NCBI GenBank assembly: GCA_934632155.1
Contig: CAKTXZ010000005.1
Location: forward strand, 1-64,000
DNA length: 64,000 nt
Source: an uncultured Clostridia bacterium
GTDB lineage: Bacteria; Bacillota; Clostridia; Christensenellales; Aristaeellaceae
Direction: 5' to 3'
Position numbers and translations under genes: made by a program. Of the stretch, positions 1 to 7,535 are shown one piece after another. How positions within the stretch are numbered: the first letter of the stretch is position 1; every line of letters starts with the position of its first letter. The notes beneath the pieces were generated by a model, which saw only the letters and a list, made by a program, of their open reading frames with translations, was not told the DNA's origin and made no database searches.

Positions 1-77
1 AGCAGGGCCTGCGCTTCGCTATCCGCGAGGGCGGCCATACCGTCGGCGCCGGCGCTGTGGTGCGTATTGTTGAATAA
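1..77 (+). CDS. tuf: Elongation factor Tu, C-terminal fragment (5' end outside window)
   Basis: The frame beginning at base 3 reads QGLRFAIREGGHTVGAGAVV and ends in RIVE before TAA at 75-77. This is the almost invariant C-terminus of EF-Tu (beta-barrel domain 3), the GTPase that delivers aminoacyl-tRNA to the ribosome. Only about 24 codons are inside the window. The order tuf-rpmG-secE-nusG downstream is a standard Bacillota arrangement and supports the call. Confidence 0.93.
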   Translation, partial: QGLRFAIREGGHTVGAGAVVRIVE

Positions 78-185
78 TGCACGCTCCTGACGGGGACGGG
101 ACTTGTCCCTCCCCGCGGGGCATATGCAGGGCGACGCGGCCTGCGGGCGGCGTGGCCTTACATCCCAAGAAAGAGGTGTTTCCAA

Positions 186-350
186 ATGGCAGTCAAGGAA
201 GCGCGGCAAAGCATTGTGCTGGCCTGCACCGAGTGCAAACAGCGCAATTACAATAAGAAGAAGAATAAGAAGAACACCCCCGACCGCATCGAGCTGATGA
301 AGTATTGCCGCTTCTGCAAGAAGCACACCACCCATCGCGAAACCCGATAA
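186..350 (+). CDS. rpmG: 50S ribosomal protein L33
   Basis: A 54-residue, Lys/Arg-rich protein beginning MAVKEARQSIVLACTECKQR. It has two Cys pairs (CTEC near residues 14-17 and CRFC near 38-41), so it is the zinc-binding C+ form of L33, a small protein of the large subunit near the E site. The start is the ATG at 186, with the purine-rich AAGAAAGAGG just upstream. It ends 19 bases before secE and is followed by secE and nusG, as in many Bacillota. Confidence 0.95.
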   Translation: MAVKEARQSIVLACTECKQRNYNKKKNKKNTPDRIELMKYCRFCKKHTTHRETR

Positions 351-369
351 ACGCAAGGATGTGAAAATC

Positions 370-621
370 ATGGCTGATGAAAAGATCGTCGAGAAGGGAA
401 AGGTAAGCTTCTGGACGAAAACCGTGAATTTCTTCAAGAAATTGCCCGGTACCATTGCCCGTCCCTTCAAGAACATGTGGCGCGAGCTGAAAAAGGTGAC
501 GTGGCCCACTCGCCAGGATTTGATCAATTACACGCTGATCGTGTTGGCGTTCCTGGTGTTCATGGGCGTCGTGATCGGCCTGCTTGACTTGGGCTCGGTT
601 GCGTTGATTAACGCCATCTAA
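370..621 (+). CDS. secE: Preprotein translocase subunit SecE
   Basis: An 83-residue protein with a charged N-terminus, the conserved WRELKKVTWPTRQDLINYT segment, and one C-terminal membrane helix (LIVLAFLVFMGVVIGLL). This is the single-span SecE typical of Gram-positive bacteria. SecE clamps SecY in the Sec translocon. I chose the ATG at 370 because AAGGA at 355-359 lies 10 bases upstream; an in-frame GTG at 361 would leave only one base of spacing. It is followed by nusG after 22 bases. Confidence 0.93.
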   Translation: MADEKIVEKGKVSFWTKTVNFFKKLPGTIARPFKNMWRELKKVTWPTRQDLINYTLIVLAFLVFMGVVIGLLDLGSVALINAI

Positions 622-643
622 CCACATTATAGGAGAGACCACA

Positions 644-1186
644 ATGTCCGAAGACAGACCGGGCACCCTGGAATGGTATGTGGTGCATACCTACTCCGGC
701 TACGAGAATAAGGTCAAGGACAACCTTGAAAAAGCGGTGGAGAACAACGGCATGTCGAACCTCATTCAGGAGGTTGTCGTTCCCACCGAGGAGGTTGTAG
801 AGATCAGGAACGGCAAGCGCGTAACCACGACGCATAAGACCTTTCCGGGCTATGTGCTGGTGCGGATGATTATTACCAACGAAAGCTGGTATGTGGTTCG
901 CAATACGCGCGGCGTGACGGGCTTTGTCGGCCCGGAAAGCAAGCCGATTCCGCTGACCGCCGAGGAGCTGGACCGGATGCTGAACAGCGCTTCCCAGAAG
1001 GTCGAATTCCGCATCAATGTGGGAGATGAAGTCCGCATCCTGTCCGGGCCGCTGGAGAACTTCACCGGCATGGTGGAGGAAGTCGACGCTTTGCGCCAGA
1101 AAATGCGCGTGAGAGTGAAGATGTTCCTGGGCCGTGAAATGCAGATCGAGGTCGACCTCGATCAGGTCGAGAAAATCGACAACTGA
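644..1186 (+). CDS. nusG: Transcription termination/antitermination protein NusG
   Basis: 180 residues. The N-terminal NGN domain starts at EWYVVHTYSGYENKVKDNL and contains FPGYVLVRM and the NTRGVTGFVG segment. The C-terminal KOW domain includes VGDEVRILSGPLENFTGMV. NusG binds RNA polymerase and modulates elongation, pausing and Rho action. The length is normal for the family, and AGGAGAG precedes the ATG. It is co-directional with secE (22 bases) and rplK (114 bases). Confidence 0.96.
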   Translation: MSEDRPGTLEWYVVHTYSGYENKVKDNLEKAVENNGMSNLIQEVVVPTEEVVEIRNGKRVTTTHKTFPGYVLVRMIITNESWYVVRNTRGVTGFVGPESKPIPLTAEELDRMLNSASQKVEFRINVGDEVRILSGPLENFTGMVEEVDALRQKMRVRVKMFLGREMQIEVDLDQVEKIDN

Positions 1187-1300
1187 GAGAGAACGCGCCC
1201 AGCGGCGTGATTCCCGTCTCCGCTTCCCGTTTTCCGTGGGAGGCAGCGGCCGCATGCCGCTGCCGCCATTACCACAAGCTTTAAGGAGGTGCCATCACCA

Positions 1301-1729
1301 ATGGCAAAGAAAATTACCGCGTTCATCAAGCTGCAGGTTCCCGCCGCCAAGGCGACGCCCGCGCCGCCCATCGGCCCTGCGCTGGGTCAGCATGGCGTGA
1401 ACATTCCCGGCTTCTGCAAGGAATTCAATGCCCGCACCGCGAAGCAGGAAGGCCTGATTATCCCCGTTGTTATCACGGTGTTTTCCGATCGTTCCTTCAC
1501 CTTCATCACCAAGACGCCCCCGGCTCCCGTGCTGATTAAAAAAGCGCTGGGTCTGGAATCCGCTTCCGGCCGTCCCAACAAGGATAAGGTTGGCCAGCTG
1601 ACGCAGGCGCAGGTTCGCGAAATTGCGACCACCAAGATGCCCGACCTCAACGCCGCTTCCATTGAGGCCGCGATGAGCATGGTCAAGGGCACCGCGCGCA
1701 GCATGGGCATTACCGTTGCCGACGAATAA
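1301..1729 (+). CDS. rplK: 50S ribosomal protein L11
   Basis: 142 residues from MAKKITAFIKLQVPA. The N-terminal domain contains PAPPIGPALGQHGVNI, and the C-terminal rRNA-binding domain contains IATTKMPDLNAASIEAAM and ends GTARSMGITVADE. L11 binds the GTPase-associated region of 23S rRNA. The start at 1301 has a strong AAGGAGGT at 1283-1290. The nusG-rplK gap holds a small hairpin (GGCAGCGG at 1242-1249 with CCGCTGCC at 1257-1264) of unknown role. Confidence 0.96.
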   Translation: MAKKITAFIKLQVPAAKATPAPPIGPALGQHGVNIPGFCKEFNARTAKQEGLIIPVVITVFSDRSFTFITKTPPAPVLIKKALGLESASGRPNKDKVGQLTQAQVREIATTKMPDLNAASIEAAMSMVKGTARSMGITVADE

Positions 1730-1798
1730 GGGCTTGACGCCGTAAAGGAATTGTGTGGGAGGACATAGCGCCGCTATAACCACAGGGAGGAAAGAAAG

Positions 1799-2488
1799 AT
1801 GAAACACGGCAAGAAATATACCGACAGCAAAAAGCTGATCGACAGCACGAAGCTCTACGATCCCGCTGAGGCGATCGAGCTGGTCAAGCAGACGGCGAAG
1901 GCCAAGTTTGACGAGACCATCGAGCTCTCCATCCGTCTGGGTGTCGACCCCCGTCACGCGGATCAGCAGGTTCGCGGCACGGTGGTGCTGCCGCACGGCA
2001 CGGGCAAGAAGGTGCGCGTGCTGGTGTTCGCCAAGGGCGATAAGGCCAAGGAAGCCGCGGCTGCCGGCGCTGATTTCGTTGGCGACGCCGATCTGGTTGC
2101 CAAGATCCAGAGCGAGAACTGGTTTGGCTTTGACGCCTGCGTTGCGACCCCGGATATGATGGGTACGATTGGTAAGATCGCCCGTCTGCTGGGCCCCAAG
2201 GGCTTGATGCCGAACCCCAAGTCCGGCACCGTGACCATGGACGTAACCAAGGCCATCAACGATATTAAAGCCGGTAAGGTTGAGTATCGTATTGACAAGA
2301 CCGCTATCGCGCACTGCCCCATCGGCAAGATCTCCTTCGAGAACGAAAAGCTGGTTGAGAACCTCAGGACCCTTATGGAAGCCGTTATCAAGGCGAAGCC
2401 TGCCTCTGCCAAGGGCACGTATATTCGTTCCCTCTACATGAGCAGCACCATGGGTCCGGCTATCAAGCTGAACAGCCTGAAGTTCTGA
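1799..2488 (+). CDS. rplA: 50S ribosomal protein L1
   Basis: 229 residues, full length. Recognisable L1 segments are RGTVVLPHGTGKKVRVLVFAKGDKA, the central MGTIGKIARLLGPKGLMPNPKSGTV stretch, and the C-terminal GTYIRSLYMSSTMGPAIKLN region; together they make the two-domain stalk protein near the E site. GGGAGGAAAG precedes the ATG. A strong terminator follows at 2507-2540, so rplJ, rplL and rpoB do not follow as they usually do. Confidence 0.96.
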   Translation: MKHGKKYTDSKKLIDSTKLYDPAEAIELVKQTAKAKFDETIELSIRLGVDPRHADQQVRGTVVLPHGTGKKVRVLVFAKGDKAKEAAAAGADFVGDADLVAKIQSENWFGFDACVATPDMMGTIGKIARLLGPKGLMPNPKSGTVTMDVTKAINDIKAGKVEYRIDKTAIAHCPIGKISFENEKLVENLRTLMEAVIKAKPASAKGTYIRSLYMSSTMGPAIKLNSLKF

Positions 2489-2506
2489 TCTCACTTTCTG
2501 CAAAAA

Positions 2507-2540
2507 CGGCAAGTCGCTGCGGCGGCTTGCCGCTTTTTTT
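2507..2540 (+). terminator. Rho-independent terminator after rplA
   Basis: An 11-bp stem (CGGCAAGTCGC at 2507-2517 pairs with GCGGCTTGCCG at 2522-2532, one G-T pair) has a TGCG loop and is followed by seven T residues at 2534-2540. It lies 18 bases past the rplA stop and closes the secE-nusG-rplKA transcript. Confidence 0.9.
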
Positions 2541-3137
2541 GCTGCGGCGATATGGGAAAGCAACATGGAATCTTGATAAGCAATCCTCGGCGCTCATGCC
2601 GAATTGCCAGCGCAAGGTCTAAACCAAGCCTGCCTGTAAAAACGATTTTTGGACACGAACGCTCGCTCTTTTGATCGTATTGCCGATCAATGTATTGACA
2701 CGGCAGAATTAGATTGGTGCTTCGCATTTTTGCCAAGAAGAAGCCGAGGGAAGAAAAAGGACGCTCGGATCGGGTTAGAAGCTGCGCGCCCCGGTTCTGG
2801 ACTGCCGAGAATAACGACAGATGAAAAATACGTCAGGCGGGGCGTTTCGGATTAAAAACACATGATTCATGGCGCTGATGTGCCGTGCGTAATGTGCTTG
2901 CCGATACCTCGGATACGCTGCGGCTGCTATTGGCAGCGTGAGAGGGCGCGCCGACGGATGAAGCGGTGAAAGCCTCCGCCAAGCGCTTTCCTTTGATGCG
3001 TGGTTTCATGCGCCCTATAGAGCGGCCGGAATCGGGTTGAAGCGAAAACGTGTGCCGCTTGCTGTAGCCCATAGAACGAACAGAAGGAAACGAGGGAATG
3101 GCGGCAAAGCAGTCGAGGATGTGCTTACAAATGAAAG
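2541..3137. other. Gene-free stretch of about 600 bases
   Basis: No open frame here has a plausible start, ribosome binding site and recognisable protein. All frames are short or broken. The sequence is less GC-rich than its neighbours in its first half (around 2580-2760). It could be a decayed gene, but I see no family remnant on either strand. Confidence 0.5.
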
Positions 3138-3168
3138 CGGCAGGCTGCGCTTTGCAGCCTGCCGTTTT
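3138..3168 (-). terminator. Hairpin terminator downstream of the dipeptidase gene
   Basis: A perfect 11-bp stem (CGGCAGGCTGC at 3138-3148, GCAGCCTGCCG at 3154-3164) with a five-base loop. It lies 53 bases past the stop of the minus-strand dipeptidase. In that direction the U-tract is poor (CTTTCATTT); on the plus strand it is followed by TTTT. It may work in either direction. Confidence 0.65.
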
Positions 3169-3216
3169 GGGCATGCAAGGTAAGATTGAGCGCCGATCCT
3201 GTTGATATCCAGCGCG

Positions 3217-4785
3217 CTATTTGATTTTGTTGACCAGCTCGACGGCGGCATGGTGAACGGCTTGAGCCATTGCGGCGCTGCCTTCGGTCGCGATCTTGGA
3301 AGCGTCCTGCGCTGTCGCGGCGGCGGCGACGTCGACCTTCATCTGCGCAAAGCCGTCGTAGCATTGCGCCTGAAGCGCTGCGAGGGCGTTATTGATCTCA
3401 GCCTTCTGCGCGTCGCTCAGGCCCGCGGCGAGATAGAGATTGGAGAGCGCGTCCATCGTCCAGTAGCAGGACTCGGCCCAATTTCCCGGCAGCTGGCAGA
3501 AGCCGTCGACCTTCACCCGATCGCCGTTTTCGTTGCGCTTATTCTGGGACGTGGGATAGCTAATCCCATCAGCCGGCTGCTCCAGCGTAAACGCTGCGGA
3601 AGCGGTGCTGACCTTGTAGCCTGCATAGGCGGCAGTGGTAAGCATGGGGTAGTAGGGCACAAAGACGCTCAGCGCTGCGTCGTCCATGGCAATCCACTCC
3701 ACAGTATCGGTCGCGCTGTCGCCGGGGGTGATCTGGAAGATGTGGGTTTCCAAATTGCGCGCGGATCCGATGCCGTCAATATGATAGTAGTTCACGATAT
3801 CGGCTACGGTATAAGCGTGGTCAAGCTGAATGGCGGTATAAAGGGGCGCGATGGTTCCGTCCGGCGCGACGTTGGAGATCGTATAATCGCTGACCGCGGG
3901 GGTTTCGGAGGCGACGGCTTCATTGAAATATTTGAGGGCGCTGACCATCCGCGCGCCGGTTGCCTGATCCGCGTTATAGGACGCGACATAATCGATGGTG
4001 TTTGCTTCCTTGCTGCCGGCATACGTGCCGGCTTTTTCGGCGACGGCAATCAAATCCTTGGATGCGATCACATTTTCGGTATCGTCCAGATCGATCAGGC
4101 CGATAATGGACATGTTGGGCTGGGCGAAGGCCATGCCGGAGGAGAGCTTGAGCGCGACGTATTGCGTGCCGGAGGCATTCTCGATATACCAGACCTCCTT
4201 GTCGTCGGCGATGAATACGCCGGAGCCGCCGCAGCAGCCGGCCGTGTCATAGATGCTCAGCAGCAGCTCGACCGCTTCCTTGGCCGTGGAGGCCTCGCTG
4301 AGCAAAACGGTGGGGATTTCGGCTTCCTCAATGCCGGTATCGACGTAGGGATCGACATTTTCCAGCGCTTCAGAGCAGCCGATCGTTTCCGTGGCGCTGA
4401 CGGTCACGCCCTTCTCGTTTGTTCCGGCCGCCTGATAGGGCGTGTGCGGGTGTGTTTCGCCGCAATCGGGGCAAACGCCGTTTTGACCCGCGCCGTTATC
4501 ATCGGTGAAGGCGGTGTAGGCGAAGCTGTCCTTTGTGAAGGTGTAGGTGAAGCCATAGCAGCCCGTGTAAACCTCGCCGGCGGCGTGAACCCCGGCGGGA
4601 CTGACGTCAAACAGCTTGTTGTAGCTGTTGGACAGATCCTCGGAGCGGGCGAAGAGCGTCGAGCCGTCCGCAGTCAGATCGGAGCCGACATAAATGGCGG
4701 TGCAGGCCAGCGCGTTTCCAGAAAAAAGCAGTGTGGTCAGGGCGAGCGCCAGAGCGATAAGCTTTTTGATCGAAGCATGGAGCAT
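3217..4785 (-). CDS. Secreted C69-family dipeptidase (PepD/U34 type)
   Basis: 522 residues. Residues 1-27 form a Sec signal peptide (IKKLIALALALTTLLFSG, then NALA). Processing would expose Cys28 in ACTAIYVGSDLTADGSTLFARSEDL, the N-terminal nucleophile expected of C69 Ntn-hydrolase dipeptidases. Matching family features include the internal Gly/Cys-rich CCGGSGVFIADDKEVWYIE block and the FAQPN segment. It should cleave short peptides outside the cell or at the wall. The start at 4785 has AGAAGGGA about 11 bases upstream. It is monocistronic, with its own consensus promoter at 4821-4849 and a hairpin downstream. Function is assigned by family; the exact substrate is unknown. Confidence 0.85.
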   Translation of the reverse strand: MLHASIKKLIALALALTTLLFSGNALACTAIYVGSDLTADGSTLFARSEDLSNSYNKLFDVSPAGVHAAGEVYTGCYGFTYTFTKDSFAYTAFTDDNGAGQNGVCPDCGETHPHTPYQAAGTNEKGVTVSATETIGCSEALENVDPYVDTGIEEAEIPTVLLSEASTAKEAVELLLSIYDTAGCCGGSGVFIADDKEVWYIENASGTQYVALKLSSGMAFAQPNMSIIGLIDLDDTENVIASKDLIAVAEKAGTYAGSKEANTIDYVASYNADQATGARMVSALKYFNEAVASETPAVSDYTISNVAPDGTIAPLYTAIQLDHAYTVADIVNYYHIDGIGSARNLETHIFQITPGDSATDTVEWIAMDDAALSVFVPYYPMLTTAAYAGYKVSTASAAFTLEQPADGISYPTSQNKRNENGDRVKVDGFCQLPGNWAESCYWTMDALSNLYLAAGLSDAQKAEINNALAALQAQCYDGFAQMKVDVAAAATAQDASKIATEGSAAMAQAVHHAAVELVNKIK

Positions 4786-4820
4786 GGTTCATACCATCCC
4801 TTCTCGGAAAGAATGACTGT

Positions 4821-4849
4821 AGTATAATGCATAAATATTAGATTGTCAA
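4821..4849 (-). promoter_or_regulatory. Consensus sigma-A promoter of the dipeptidase gene with repeated flanking motif
   Basis: Read on the minus strand: TTGACA (4844-4849), a 17-base spacer, TATACT (4821-4826), a near-perfect vegetative promoter. On the plus strand the ten-base word GCATAAATAT occurs at 4829-4838 (in the spacer) and at 4850-4859 (just upstream of the -35). The copies are 21 bases apart, about two helical turns, as expected for a tandem operator. Confidence 0.75.
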
Positions 4850-5074
4850 GCATAAATATGAGCATTTTCAGAAAAGTTTCGCCAGCCCCAAAGCGGACGG
4901 CATTGCCGTAAAGCATGCATCCTCCGAGCATTCAGGCAACGCCGCATCACATTCAAAGGGACGCGGCGAAATGATGCTTTCGCATCACGGTTGAAAAGCC
5001 GCTGCAAGCGGCATGGGGGCGGAAAAACAAATGATTTTCAGAAAAAACGCAGAATTGAGCGCGGCTAGAGCGCG

Positions 5075-5307
5075 TCTGTCTGTCAAAAAAAGTCTCGTTC
5101 AAGCGCCGTGGAAGAATGAAGGGGGCGCGACTCCTTCATGTTTCATCCGCAGAACCGGCTTGGCCGGTTTGAGAACGCTAGGAACGACCGCTTCCGCGAT
5201 CGTTTTCCGACCGTAAGCCGCAGGCTTACAGGAAAATGATGCTTCAAATGCAAGACCGGTTTAGCGAACTTGCATTGACAGACTGTCGAAAAGCTTTTCC
5301 GACAGTC
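5075..5307. repeat. Multi-hairpin dispersed repeat, copy 1 (degenerate)
   Basis: About 233 bases matching 52854-53088 along their whole length, with roughly 25-30 differences by eye. It contains the same series of inverted repeats: an ATGAAGG/CCTTCAT hairpin, CCGG-cttgg-CCGG, TTTTCC..GTAAGCC/GGCTTAC..GGAAAA, a GCAAG/CTTGC stem, and GACTGTCGAAAA/TTTTCCGACAGTC. Several stems are imperfect here but perfect in copy 2, so this copy appears to be decaying. No protein is encoded by the repeat. Confidence 0.85.
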
Positions 5308-5617
5308 GGCAGCGCGGCCAAAGCGCTTGCTTGGTATTTGAAGCGCTTTGGCGGGGGTGGCATGACGCTGCGCCGCGATACGCGCAAGGCGCCTGCGAAT
5401 GAAGGGGGATACGTCCTGCGCGGCGCGGGGCGATTTGGGAATCGAGCTTATGCATAAAAATGCATAATGGATACGCCCTGAGCCGCGCAGCCTCCGGGGA
5501 TGTGACGATGAACTCGACGCTTGAACCGTATGCCGCGCCAAGCGCCGGCAGCCGGGGTGCAGGCCGTGCCCGCATGCGCTCCGGATGATGGATGGGTCAA
5601 ATACAACCTGCGCTTGG
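5308..5617. other. Non-coding region upstream of the HTH-glycohydrolase gene
   Basis: No convincing gene. It holds a 12-bp inverted repeat (GCCAAAGCGCTT at 5317-5328 with AAGCGCTTTGGC at 5341-5352) and an AT-rich palindrome (TTATGCAT at 5448-5455, ATGCATAA at 5460-5467). The palindrome could be an operator, but it is about 150 bases upstream of the promoter I assign to the next gene. Confidence 0.5.
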
Positions 5618-5646
5618 TTGCTTTTTCCCGCGCGGCATGCTATGCT
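5618..5646 (+). promoter_or_regulatory. Putative promoter of the HTH-ADP-ribosylglycohydrolase gene
   Basis: TTGCTT (5618-5623), 17-base spacer, TATGCT (5641-5646) preceded by TGC (extended -10). It lies about 40 bases upstream of the start codon at 5687. Confidence 0.55.
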
Positions 5647-5686
5647 GACAACAGCTCAATCAATATCGGAAGGGAGTGGCGTTTTG

Positions 5687-7264
5687 ATGACTATCGGGGA
5701 AACCATTCGCCGGCTGCGCGCTGCGAACAAGCTGACGCAGGAGGAGCTGGCTGCCCAGTGCGGCGTTTCCACGCAGGCGGTGCAGAAATGGGAAAGCGAC
5801 AGCTACGCGCCGTCCTTGGAAAAGCTGATTTTGCTTTCCAAGCAGTTCAATATTTCACTGGACGCGCTGGTGCTGGGCAACGATGCGCGCATCGTTGAGG
5901 AGCAGAGCAAGGCCTGCCTGCTGCCGGATTATGAACAGCTTGAGGATTGGGAGGCCTATGTCGAGAAGCTGGACGTGGAATATACGCAGCTGATGCAGGA
6001 AGGACGCGACGTTGCCGCCTATAAGCAGCTTTTCGAGCAGATCAGCCATATGCCGCGCGGCGAATATAAGGCGCGCATGGCGGACGTGCTGTTTGATTTG
6101 TCCGCCTCCCTGCCCATGGCGGCGGATTATCCGTATGTCGAGCCGTCGGACTTGGAGGGTATTCGGGTCACGTGGGCCAAGGATGCGCCCGAGGATCAGA
6201 CGACGGCCATTCCCGCGCTACGCGAGCATATCGCCGGGGCGTGGTATGGGCGCATCTGCGGCTGCCTGCTGGGCAAAACGATCGAGGGCATCCGTACGCA
6301 TGAGCTGCTGCCGCTGCTGCGCGCCTCCGGCAACTACCCCATGACGCGCTACATCCGCCGCACGGACGTGACGGAGGATATTCTGCGCACGACCAATTTC
6401 CCGCTCAGGGGGCGCTGCTATGCCGACGAGCTGACCTGCATGCCGGCGGATGACGATACAAATTACGTGGTGCTCAATCAGGAGCTGATCGAGAAGTACG
6501 GGCGCGACTTTACGCCCATGGACGTGGGCCGCATGTGGCTGTCCAAGCAGTCGATTTATTCCTATTTTACGGCGGAGCGCATCGCCTTCCGCAACATCGT
6601 CAGGGGTTATGCGCCGCCTGCCTCCGCCCTGAACAAAAACCCCTTCCGCGAATGGATCGGCGCGCAGATTCGCGCGGACTATTTCGCCTATATCAATCCC
6701 GGCCGCCCCGCCGCCGCCGCCGAGATGGCGTGGCGCGACGCAAGCATTTCCCATGTCAAAAACGGCATCTATGGCGAGATGTGGGCCGCGGCGCTCATCG
6801 CGCTGGCCGCCGTGTGCAAGAATGTACAGGAAGCGCTCTACGCCTCGCTCAAATTCATTCCCCAGCAGTCCAGGCTGCATGAGCATTTGCTTTTCGTCGT
6901 GCGTGATTATGAAGAAAAGCTGCCGCAGGAGGAATGCTTCGCGCATATTCATGCACGTTGGGATGAAAGGCAGGATCATGACTGGTGTCACACGATCTCC
7001 AACGCGGAAATTGTCGCCGCTGCGCTGCTGTATGGCGAGGAGGACTACGGAAAATCCATCTGCATGGCGGTGCAGACCGGCTTTGATACCGACTGCAACG
7101 GCGCGACGGTCGGCTCGGTCATCGGCATGTGCCATGGCCTGGGCGCCATTGACCCTGTGTGGCTTAAGCCTGTCAGCGGCGGTCTGGAAACGGGCATCTT
7201 TGGTCTGGCAAAGGTTAACGTTGAGGAGCGTATCGACATGACGATGCGCCATATCGAGGGCTGA
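5687..7264 (+). CDS. HTH (XRE) - ADP-ribosylglycohydrolase fusion protein
   Basis: 525 residues. Residues 1-60 are an XRE/Cro-type helix-turn-helix (MTIGETIRRLRAANKLTQEE, then LAAQCGVSTQAVQKWES). Residues about 65-180 are a helical linker of no recognised family. From about 185 onward is an ADP-ribosylglycohydrolase (DraG/COG1397) domain: GAWYGRICGCLLGKTIEG, the metal-binding DDDT at 255-258, and GFDTDCNGATVGSVIG from 465. These enzymes remove ADP-ribose from proteins or small molecules using a dinuclear metal centre; the second and third metal motifs are intact. The ATG at 5687 follows GGAAGGGAG; a longer upstream frame lacks a site. The fusion suggests a DNA-binding regulator that senses or processes an ADP-ribosylated ligand (inference). 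Confidence 0.82.
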   Translation: MTIGETIRRLRAANKLTQEELAAQCGVSTQAVQKWESDSYAPSLEKLILLSKQFNISLDALVLGNDARIVEEQSKACLLPDYEQLEDWEAYVEKLDVEYTQLMQEGRDVAAYKQLFEQISHMPRGEYKARMADVLFDLSASLPMAADYPYVEPSDLEGIRVTWAKDAPEDQTTAIPALREHIAGAWYGRICGCLLGKTIEGIRTHELLPLLRASGNYPMTRYIRRTDVTEDILRTTNFPLRGRCYADELTCMPADDDTNYVVLNQELIEKYGRDFTPMDVGRMWLSKQSIYSYFTAERIAFRNIVRGYAPPASALNKNPFREWIGAQIRADYFAYINPGRPAAAAEMAWRDASISHVKNGIYGEMWAAALIALAAVCKNVQEALYASLKFIPQQSRLHEHLLFVVRDYEEKLPQEECFAHIHARWDERQDHDWCHTISNAEIVAAALLYGEEDYGKSICMAVQTGFDTDCNGATVGSVIGMCHGLGAIDPVWLKPVSGGLETGIFGLAKVNVEERIDMTMRHIEG

Positions 7265-7339
7265 GCCAGGAAGCTGCGCGCTTTAGAAGCGCCCTGCGCT
7301 GAGACGCAGCGGCATGCCCCCTGACAAATGGATAAAAGC

Positions 7340-7397
7340 GCCCCCGTCTGTCGGGCAGGAATACAGAACCTGCCAAACAAACGGGGGCAATTCTTTT
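7340..7397 (+). terminator. Nested hairpin after the HTH-glycohydrolase gene
   Basis: An outer stem GCCCCCGT ... ACGGGGGC encloses an inner stem GGCAGG/CCTGCC and is followed by AATTCTTTT. It lies between the stop at 7264 and the convergent ABC ATPase gene, and could end transcription from the plus strand. Confidence 0.5.
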
Positions 7398-7535
7398 GGA
7401 AGCGGCGCGTGCCGCCGGCTTTTCAGGGCGCCGCCGCTTTTGCGGCTGGCCTCGCCCGGTTCACTGCCTGTTCCCTAGAGGAGGCGCGGGGAAGAAGCAT
7501 CCGCTTTTCGGACGCGCCCTTGCTAAGGGCTGCTG

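Noticed and set aside
1730..1798. A promoter (TTGTGT ... TATAAC) between rplK and rplA
   Set aside because: The match is weak and it lies within an operon with conserved co-transcription. There is no independent support.
3202..4827. A 541-codon open frame on the plus strand opposite the dipeptidase gene
   Set aside because: It is the antisense shadow of a well-supported gene in GC-rich DNA. Its Gly/Val/Ile-rich protein has no recognisable domain and no promoter or binding site.
5400..5540. A small protein gene near the first repeat copy
   Set aside because: Short frames here cross the repeat and hairpins, have no binding site, and show no family resemblance.
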